From: Amblyornis subalaris
Taxonomy: Eukaryota > Chordata > Aves > Passeriformes > Ptilonorhynchidae
Length of the DNA: 64,000 bases
Direction of reading: 5' to 3'
Assembly (NCBI GenBank): GCA_018881555.1
Contig: JACAXG010000026.1
Span: 6,305,965 to 6,369,964 of the forward strand
The notes beneath the pieces were generated by a model. The model was not told where the DNA came from. It made no database searches and saw nothing but the letters and a program-made list of their open reading frames with translations. This document shows positions 55,031-64,000 of the stretch, in pieces (position 1 is the first letter of the stretch; the number at the start of each line of letters is the position of its first letter). A program made the translations under genes and the position numbers.

Positions 55031-56659
55031 CTGTTAGTCCNGAATAATTGTTTCAATTTTCCTATACCTTTTGGGAGGATTATTTNTTTTCAGTTATATA
55101 TTGATTTGCTTTTCTTTAAAAAAGTTTTAGTTGNATGGATTTCTGTTTAAATTAATTCAACACAATAATAAATTAGTTCCAGTTGATCAGGAAAAAAACC
55201 TAATCAAAATTAACTCAGTAATTAAATAGTCACTTGAGCTTAATTAATGCATTGTTTAGCATCTAATCTGATCAATACTTCTTCAGCTAAATCACTGCTA
55301 ATATTAAAGGCAACTTCCTTCATTTAATAAATTTCAATCTTTTTAAACACATGCAGGGTGTGTTCATTCAGTATTGAATCATAATAAGATTGGGATCTTA
55401 TTAATAAAAAACAATGTTAAAAGTCAAAATTAAAAAAAATAGAATTGAAATCCACAAAAAAACCCTCCTGAATGCTGCAATATTCAAGCAATTTTGTTGA
55501 CTCTTAGTCCTCTTCTGTGCTTTGCAAGACATGCTCTGCCCTCTGGTGATTAGAGGGATAAAAAGACTAGTTACTTATTTNATTCCAGTAAAAGAATAGA
55601 TTGCATATAAGTAGTTCCTTGGCACNATAGCAANCCACTTCTGCTATTTGAAGTTAATGTAAAGGATCCACTCAGTTTATTCAGTGAACAGAATAGTCTG
55701 AGCAATACTTATCATTACATATTAANGACCAATGAAATGTGATACTACTCATTATTTCTTCCTCAGTAGTACTCAGGAGCACTGTGTGCCAAGCAGCACA
55801 TACTCCTGCTCCCAGCTTTAGCAGGAANGCATTTCTTGCAAATTCACACCATCAGTACCTAAGTGACCTCAATTATGCTGATAATTTCTTGCTCTCTAAT
55901 AGCCTATATATTGCAACATNCCTATGAACTGAGGAAATCCTATTGTTTCACACTCAGAGAGATGTGGAATGGATCTATTTAGTCAGATAAACTCTTGCCC
56001 TAATAAGGGCAAGGCAGTAGGCTGATCCTCTACCCACTGCCCAGCTTTCCTCTTAGCCCAGGATAGACTGTTTAAATCTGCTCTGTTAGCAGATTCCTTG
56101 CTCCTCCTGCTCTTGTCAAGCGGTTCACTTCCTTAAGGCATCCCAGCTGTAAAGTGCCATGTGGGTTCTCAAATAGATGTGGAGCTCCTGTGTCTGGTTC
56201 ATCAAGAGTGTGGCAGAGGTTTATCTGCATGAAGTTAAAAATCAAGGTGGGCTTGGAACAAACTGGTTCCTTATCCAGACTTCTTTGGCCTAGAAAAAGC
56301 TCAAAGCCAAGATTTTGTTGCTGTGTTTCCAGTGAAACTCTATGTTAGCCAGGCCAGGGAAACATTCCCAGACTATTTCAGATCTGGATTTCTCCAGAAC
56401 AGGAAATACAAGCATATGAGGAAACTGAAACAAAACCAAGGTAAGCTTTTTTGAGTTCCCACGTATATTGTAGTATGATTCTTACCTCAGCTGAAGTAGT
56501 TCAAATGTTAGAGGTACAAAGGTNTAGAAGTTCCCAGAGTTAAAATCAGATTAAATATTTTGGGGTGAGATGTCTGCACTACAATCAGTTTCTGGCATCT
56601 TTACAGGTCAGGTACCTATGGAAAACCTGGGAATTTTTTCTGTTTTGAACAAAACTCAC
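55031..56659. other. Non-coding DNA, no feature recognised
   Basis: Very AT-rich for the first kilobase, with N bases more frequent than elsewhere. No gene was recognised. Confidence 0.5.
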
Positions 56660-57585
56660 AGAAAGATGCGACATCGTGCTGGATCAGTGGTCTGAGGCCA
56701 ATGGTCTGAGGTTCAACAAGGCGAAGTGCCAGGTCCTGCACTTGGATCACAACAATTCCATGCATNNCTACAGCCTGGGGGCAGAGTGGCTGGAAAGCTG
56801 CTGGGCAGAAAAGGACCTGAGGGATGCTGGTCAACAGCAGCTGAACATGAGCCAGTGTGTGCCCAGGTGGGCAAGAAGGCCAGTGGAATTCTGGCTTGTA
56901 TCAGTAATAGTGAGGCCAGCAGGACCAGGGCACTGATTGTCNTCNTATNCTGGNCACTGGTGAGGCCACACCTCAAATCCNATGTCNAGTTCTGGGCCCC
57001 TCACTGCAAGAAGGACATNGAGGGTCTGGAGNGTGTCCAGAGAAGGGCAACAGAGCCAGGGAAGGGTCTGGAGCACAAGTCCTNTGAGGAGCAGCTGAGG
57101 GACCTGGGGGTGTTTAGCCTGGACAAAGGGATGCTCNGGGNGNCCTTATCACTCTCTACAACTCCCTGACAGGAGGGTGTAATGAGAGGGNGGTCAGTCT
57201 CCTCTCCCNGATAACAAGTGATAGGACAAGAGGAAATGACCTCAAGTTGCACCAGGGAAAGTTTAGATTGGATATCAGGAATATTTACTTCAACCAAAAG
57301 GTTGTCAAGCACTGGAACTGGCTGCCCANGGAAGTGGTGGAGTCACCATNCCTGGAGGTTTTTAAAAGATATACAGACTACCCTCCTTCCCCNTTTCATC
57401 CCCTGTCTTTCATGTAANAGGTGAAAGACTGAAGTTCATTGNAGTTTGAAGAAGCTCATGCTCANGTAGATGTGGCACTTAGGGACATGGCTTAGTGCTG
57501 GACTTGGCAGTGTTATCTTAGTGATTGAACTGGATGATCTCAAGGGTCTTTTCCAATCTTAAGGACTCTACAATACNAGGATTTT
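56660..57585 (+). mobile_element. CR1 LINE, ORF2 C-terminal part plus 3' end
   Basis: The plus strand reads decayed CR1 ORF2: a DQWSEANGLRFNKAKCQVLH segment near 56680-56740, then the CTGGTGAGGCCACACC block. It is the same subfamily as 8163-8752. It contains about twenty single N bases in roughly 700 positions. Confidence 0.92.
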
Positions 57586-57774
57586 GAAATTTACAAGATG
57601 CTGCTCAGTTAATGGGTGTGAATACAAAATGCATAGCCTTTTCTTATCAATGGCCTAAGAAATCTTGAACATTTCAGAGATAGGAACACAGCTAAACCAC
57701 ATTTTTTGTTTGGTTGGAGTTTGGGGTGTTTGTTTGGCTTTTTTTGGTTTTTCATTACGAAACCACTTGTTGTA

Positions 57775-58085
57775 TGCGGACGATGTCATGCACAGGATAG
57801 CCACAAGAGAGCAGAGAGCGCTTCCCAGGATCGGATACTTTCCGCGTGGAAAGCTTCCCTGTGTCAATGTGCCTTCGCGGGTGTTTTTCCCGTGGGTTGG
57901 TGCCGGTGGAGGGCAGCAGGATACCGCGCTCGGCAGCCGCCTCCTGCCGGGGAGAGCCTCCCTGGTCCCGAGCAGCTCGGGAATCTCGGGATTTTCCGGA
58001 GCCTTTTATAAATTCTACTGGGTGTATACAGCTTTTATGTGCGGACCTTTCAGCGCAGCATTATGATAGCCCTGGTTAGTGCTAG
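57775..58085. promoter_or_regulatory. Small isolated CpG-rich patch with TATA-like motif
   Basis: About twenty CpG dinucleotides fall within roughly 300 bases, in a region where CpG is otherwise rare. A TTTATAAA lies near 58004-58011 on the plus strand. The patch begins about 190 bases after a CR1 end and does not match the CR1 or LTR families here. It could be an unannotated promoter, an enhancer or a decaying GC-rich repeat. Confidence 0.35.
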
Positions 58086-61000
58086 GCTCGGTGGATGTGA
58101 GTTGATTTAGGTCAATTTGCATTCGNAATTTGGGCATGTTTGGATATGGGGTTTCTTGCACATAAAGCCAACACATTTCTGCAAAATCTGCTGTTTAGGT
58201 GGTCTTAAAAGGACTCCGGGGGAAATTCTTCCCATGCGTCTCTAATATTGTTGCAATTAAAAAAAATACCAGATTTAAAAGCATATTAAACCTCNTGCTT
58301 CAGCAATCAAACTAATATTGAATCAGCAGAAATTGTGATGATGTACANGAGGCGATGATATAAGGTCATGAAAACTGACCTACCAGTGATCCTTGCTTTC
58401 CTCCAAAATGTCTGATAATGGTGATTGTCAGGAATCGTATTCTTGACCAGACAGATGTGAGACCTGATTCACTGGGCAAATTCAGCACTCCTGTTCCAAG
58501 GCCCATTTTATAATCTGATTTAAGATGTTGCTGTAGCTTACAGAGGTGAAACAGTCCATAGGAATCAGGCTGAGTCATTNCGGAGTTTCTAGACGGTGTT
58601 ATACCTGTGCCAGTTAAAGAAAGGAATTCCCTGAAGTATGGGGCATGTTCCAGGGTGCTGAGGTGGTTTCTGCTTGGACAGGAGTGACCAGATGGAGAGT
58701 GGCTCTGGGGCTTTTCTTTCCTCTGTTCATTCACTTCCTCCATTTTGAACTACCAGTTCCTTGCTGGAACTGTCGTTTATTTTCCAGCAGTAGGATGCTG
58801 TGCTTTGAGACCAAAATCATATTTGAAAAATGACCCACGATTCCTCCCTCCTTCTTTTTCTTTTTTCCTNGAGTGCAGATACACTGGACAATATTTCATG
58901 TTATTGCCACATTTAATATGTTTACCAGGAAAATAATCCTGAGCTTTTCCAGCAAGTACATTGAAGATAGTGTTCCCAGCTGCTCCCCCCTTGGTGTCTG
59001 ATGCTGGAAATCAGCTACATATCCTGACTGTAGCCCTTCAGGTGAACTTCTTAGTAGTATNAACAGATCTAACAAAAAAAAATGTAGATGCTATACTTGC
59101 ACATTGTTACCAAATAGGAATTAAGTCCCTAAATGCCTTTCAGGATGTAGCTTTTAAGGTGTATCTGGGCAGAATGTACGAGCTGTGCACAGATAATCAA
59201 ACTGGTAATGATCAAGCTAATCTTGAAGCAGGAAACAATCTGAGTTTATTAGACTAAATACTTGCCCTAATGGATGCAATTAAATGCTGATACATCTGCC
59301 TGGCATTGTGTGGGGCACAGCCTGTGGTAGAGGCCATCTCAGGGTTCTGAGACCTCGTCTCTGTGCTCCTTTGCATCATGTACATGGATCCTTGATTCCC
59401 AGTTTGAGGATCCTCATATTAACATTGTTGCTTTACAGTTCAACTCCCACGTGTGATAAAAACTTCAGCCATTACAGAGCTGTTTCCTTTCTTCCATTAT
59501 AAAACAGCCTTTCCGGGTAGGTAATTGGAAATCACCTAAAAACTGAACTTTTAAAATTAGTATTTATTCGTACTTTGGTGAGCAGACAACATGAACAAGA
59601 ATGAAAATGGGAGGAAACACATATAAGGACAAGGCATTACGTAGATGGCACTGGGGCAAAGTCAACATTACAGTGAGTTGTAATCGGGAGTCTTTTTATG
59701 TGAAATAGTATTTGAGAGAGACAACCATGGAAAATAAGTGTTGCTNAATTGTCATGTAGTTTTCAGGTTTTTTTATCCTTTCTCTGCTTTATTTTTAGTA
59801 CCAAAACTTAATTAAAGTCAATTTCTTATTCCTTTACGATCAGAAAAGTAATATCTTAAAAGTCAGTTCATGTCTGAGATAATGCAAGTTTAAGAAACTA
59901 CATATAGAGCTATATAAACCTGTTTGTGTTTTTATATGAAAGGATAGCACTCCTAAAGCGAATAGTAGGTAGGTCCTTGAAAATCACGGGCTGCGAATTA
60001 ACAGTGTAAATGACTCTGGGGAAGGAAATGCCAAAAAACATTCCAGTAGGCCAGTGCATGTCAGGTTCTGAAGGGTAACTCAGCAGCAAGACAAAAGGAG
60101 CTGCAAATGAAGGCTGAAGCCCCCCCACTGCCCGCCCCCCTGCCAGGGCTGGGACTGTGCTGAGGTGCTAATTGAGTGTGAGCCTCCTGCCTGACGTGCT
60201 GGCACCAGAAAGGGAGAGATGCGCTACACAGATGTATTTCGGGTTTCATTCAGCCATCCTGTTATTTTATGAGTTATGAGGGAGCTTCGTCATTTTTAAT
60301 CTAAGGGAAAAATCCTCTCACATCTGCAAGGCATTTGTCATACGAATGAGAAAAGACAAACCTTTTCTTAGCAATAGCATGAAATCGCTTCTCCAGATTC
60401 CCTCTAGCTTTAAAAATAGCTTTGTGCTACAAACACCGTCACATCAGACTTGGCATCAGCAAAATTCTATAAGAAAGGAAGGAAGATTTGGTCAAAAAAG
60501 GGTCACTTTTACCCCAAAGCACAGTTTCCCTTCATATTCTTCCTACTTTTAGTTAGCAGAAAATAGGGAGAGGATAATCTCTTTCTATGAGATAAAGATA
60601 AATAGAGACTTCAGCCTACTCAGAACGGTAAAAAGAAGAGCAGGATATTTAAAAAATGAAAATCCTTTTAATATTCAATATTCATCAAGTGAACACTATG
60701 TGATGCCTTTAAATATGTTCATATTGCTCATGCTAGATTATAGAAACACTTGTCCTTCAGAACAGTGCACAGGTATTTAAAAATATTCAGTTGTCTGCTA
60801 TTTTAATTATTCTCCAAAAACGTACACCCCATAAAAAAAATGCTGCTGTGAGAGACAATGAGTAACCTTCTACATGTTAGATTCTGTTCAGGACCAGTGA
60901 ACCTATAAACACTTCACATTTTTACCTCAAATTTAATAAATATTTGTTGGTAAATATTGGTGAGTACCACGCTGTTATTGCAGCAGGATTGTTTTTATCG

Positions 61001-61088
61001 CTGCTTTGCTCCATGATTTCCACGGTGTCATTCAGATATATGATTTATCTGATAACAATTTGGGATCCTGGTTTAGACTTCCAAATAA
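58086..61088. other. Non-coding DNA, no gene supported
   Basis: AT-rich. A 98-codon plus-strand frame at 58961-59257 lies outside all repeats but has one N codon and no family I recognise. Confidence 0.5.
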
Positions 61089-61575
61089 CAGAATCATAGA
61101 ATTATAGAACTGCNCAGGTTGGGAGGGACCCTGAAATTTCCTCTGGTCCAACCTTTCATGGGAAAAGGAGCTTCAGTGAGATTATCTAGCACCCTGTCCA
61201 GTCACATCCTGGAAACCTGCAGTAATGGGGACTCTACCACATCCCTGGGGAGGTTGTCCCAGCGACTGACTGTTCTCACTGTATATAAAACTCTGATATT
61301 ATCTTCACTNTTTTGAACCCTGTCCAGTCTGTCCCTGTCTTTTTTACAGTGTGGGGACAGGAACTGGACACAGAGCTCCTGACAAGTGCTGAGTGGAGTG
61401 GGATGCTCCCGTCTCTGTCTCTGCTGGTGAAGTCCCTGTGGATGCAGCCCTGGACATGTCTCACCTTTGTTGCTGCAGTGCTGCANTGCTGACTCATCTG
61501 CAGCTTGCTGTGCACCAGGACCCCGAGGCCCNTTCAGCAAGGCTGCTCCCCAGCCACAGACCCTAATGTGCAATC
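61089..61575 (-). mobile_element. CR1 LINE, about 0.5 kb, antisense
   Basis: Begins with the reversed terminus GAATCATAGAATTATAGAAC. It belongs to a distinct, older-looking subfamily from the other copies, with broken frames. Confidence 0.88.
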
Positions 61576-64000
61576 CATTCACTCCAGTGGGCTACACTCC
61601 TGAAAGACAGACCATTAGGCCCACTAAGACTCATTTTTCTGTCACTTCCATTTTCACAGAAGAGGCACATTGATAAATAGTAATCATTCAGCCAGGCCTT
61701 GCCAACCAATGTTAATTACATTTAAGATTAAGTATCATGAAAAATTCCTTTATTTTAATTATAACTTTAATGGAAAAATTGTGCTGGTGATTTTATTGCC
61801 TTTATTATTTACTTTAAGTCACTCACTTTGATATACATTGCAGCTGTCTGTTTCATTTATTAATTTCCCCACTCTCCTTTTATCAGCTTTATTTACTCAC
61901 TGTTATAATCAAAGAGATTAAGTACCACAAAAAGATTTCAGGGTTGTGGTGCTCACTGTTACAGCACCTGACTGTTCTGATGTCCTCAAAATAATTCATG
62001 GCTGTGAGAAAAAATTTGACTGACCTTTAAAAAGCTTGCGAAGATTAGCCTGCCCTGGATGGGNATGCTCAGGTAACTGAGCCTCTGTTCACCTCATCCT
62101 CTGGATGGACAGACAGACATGTCTCTCAGTTGCAATTTTCTTCCTTTAGAAAGCACTCTTAAATTTTTAATCATTTGATGCCAGCCTTCCTTTGGAAGGA
62201 TCAAAATTTTGGAGATATATCATATTTACTTTAAAATTTTTGACCTCTTCTTGGGATCCGAGTTTTTGTTTTGCTTTTTTTCTTTAACTATGGAGTATAA
62301 AAGGCATGATAAAGATTATTAATCCAAATCTTTGTCAATACATACTATTGATTTTAAATTGCAAGTGAATTGGCTGCAGCAGGTTTGCAAGTCATAAATT
62401 ATCTGACTCTCGAGAGTACAAAAGTATAATTATGGACTGTAGAGAAGTACAATCCATGATGCTCCAAATATTCTGCAAGAAAAATGCTGATCTTTTATTT
62501 ACAATCACAATATAAAAGACAATTGTTCAGCCTACTTTTTATTTTAACAATTATATATGTATATATTTATATATATACACACTTTAACCTAAAATACTTC
62601 TGTTGGAGTGGATATAAAAAAAGGAGGCAGTTTCTTGCTGAAAAGTAAGAATCATCTAACAGTTTCATTTCATCACTTGTGCCTGGAGATATACACATTA
62701 TTTTCATACTCTTTTTAATGATATTGAATAGATAAAAATTATAACCAGGTGGGAATTATTGTCCTGCTCCCATCTGGAAAGCATAAGATATGATTTAATT
62801 TAAGAAACTTACTGATATTATTTTTACTCTTTACTTCCTTCCTGCCACTCTGGATATACTGACTTTTACAATGCAACATTTTATTGAGCTTAGAATTGAA
62901 TTTATAGTCATAGCTTTACAAATTTCCTACAATAAAAATAAAGATCTGAGATAATATTTAAGAATCTATTAAAAGTGTGCCGTTTGCATGGCACAAAATG
63001 AACAGCAATGTTTTTGGTATCCAGGTTTTCCATTAAAGGTTTCATGTAGGAACAGTGACAGGTAATGTGATGTCTTCTGGTTTTCGGTTGAAGCNTGTGC
63101 TGAATAAAGCTATTTAGTTGCCTTTGTAGCTCTGTCTGACCAGTGAAAGAAAGTGGCCCTAAAAAGATATTTCCATGTAGTACAAGTCGTGTGGTGGGCT
63201 GGAACAGTGACTCTGCTGAGCTGCAGGGAGAACCTCACTAGGACCCTGTTCCAGAGGTGGCACAGAGCCACACTCTTCACTTCTGGACACATGACAGTAA
63301 AAGTATCAGAGACTGATAGATCCTTTTCTGCGAGAAGGCTCTTTCATTGCTAGTGTAAATATTAAGTAAGCACTGCAATCATTTTTTGGATCTCACACTC
63401 TTCAGTTAGGTTAACAATAAAGAAAGCAAATAATAGTATAAATATTAGAGATGGGAATGTCAGCTTGACATTTACATAAATTTAAGGTGAAAATAAGGGG
63501 ATTCAACTCAAATGTATTATGTTGAAGCCATTGTATAACTGCTTAATTAATGGGCTTGAGAAGGTAAGAGTTATGCTAAAGCAGGCCCCTTAACTACAGG
63601 ATAATGCTGGTTTTTCATCCTGAAGTGTCTGGGATAATGCAGGGCTGTGTTGTCACATGATGCTAATAAAATTTGTCTTCCATGGGATGAAACAAAAGGG
63701 CAAGTAAAAGGTGCAAAGCCTAATGGGATAATGTTGGAGGGCTGTAGTGGATGGAGGGACCCAAATCCAGTATACCTGGTGCTTTGGATTGGAAATAGCC
63801 CTTGGGGCATGTATTTCCCAAACATCCCCTCCACTGTCTGGGAGAGTGTCAGCTGGCAAAGGCTGGGCTGGGAAGCACACAGACAGGGAGCAGTCTGGAT
63901 AATCTGGCTAATCGCAGGCCAGAGCTTCGACCTGGGCCTGTGTCTTTATTTACCAGTACAGACATAGCCTAAGGGCCTGATTAGCTCGAAATAAATCTCT
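61576..64000. other. Non-coding DNA with (TA)n
   Basis: Very AT-rich. An imperfect TATATA tract lies at about 62551-62578. No gene or interspersed repeat was recognised to the window end. Confidence 0.5.

Overview
The window reads as bird nuclear DNA. It is AT-rich and holds about seventeen CR1 LINE fragments, one solo LTR of the avian ERVL type and one further ERV-like fragment. I see no Alu, L1, bacterial or organellar sequence, and no tRNA, rRNA or CRISPR array. Single N bases are scattered throughout, as in a draft consensus. I cannot name the species.

One protein-coding gene is well supported: the orthologue of human C21orf91 (protein EURL), complete on the minus strand. The translation start is in a CpG island near 25.4 kb. 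Four coding exons lie at 25281-25404, 12202-12717, 8976-9038 and 7768-7928, giving 864 nt, or 287 residues plus stop. Every junction has GT/AG signals (one N lies just before the exon 3 acceptor CAG), and the frame stays open across all of them. A non-coding first exon is probable inside the CpG island (about 25.4-26.24 kb). The 3' UTR probably runs down to about 6.9 kb, with several AATAAA hexamers.

Layout on the plus strand: 0-6.9 kb is the region downstream of the gene, with a (CCTCT)n tract and four CR1 pieces. 6.9-26.2 kb is the gene; its introns carry a CR1 in intron 4, an antisense ERVL solo LTR in intron 2 and two short CR1 tails. 26.3-27.7 kb holds two CR1 copies just upstream of the promoter. 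27.7-64 kb has no gene I can support: AT-rich single-copy-looking DNA, nine more CR1 fragments (one reaching the reverse transcriptase region, all decayed), an ERV-like fragment near 54.2-55.0 kb, several microsatellites, and a small isolated CpG-rich patch with a TATA-like motif at about 57.8-58.1 kb.

EURL is a small protein with an N-terminal Cys/His-rich part and a C-terminal helical part, linked in vertebrates to neural progenitor and early eye expression. No second gene here acts with it. I found no clearly novel system. The points most worth checking are the orphan CpG patch, the apparent switch in A/T strand bias at the CpG island (which would fit divergent transcription), a near-identical inverted CR1 pair flanking the gene, and the in-frame skippability of exons 3 and 4.
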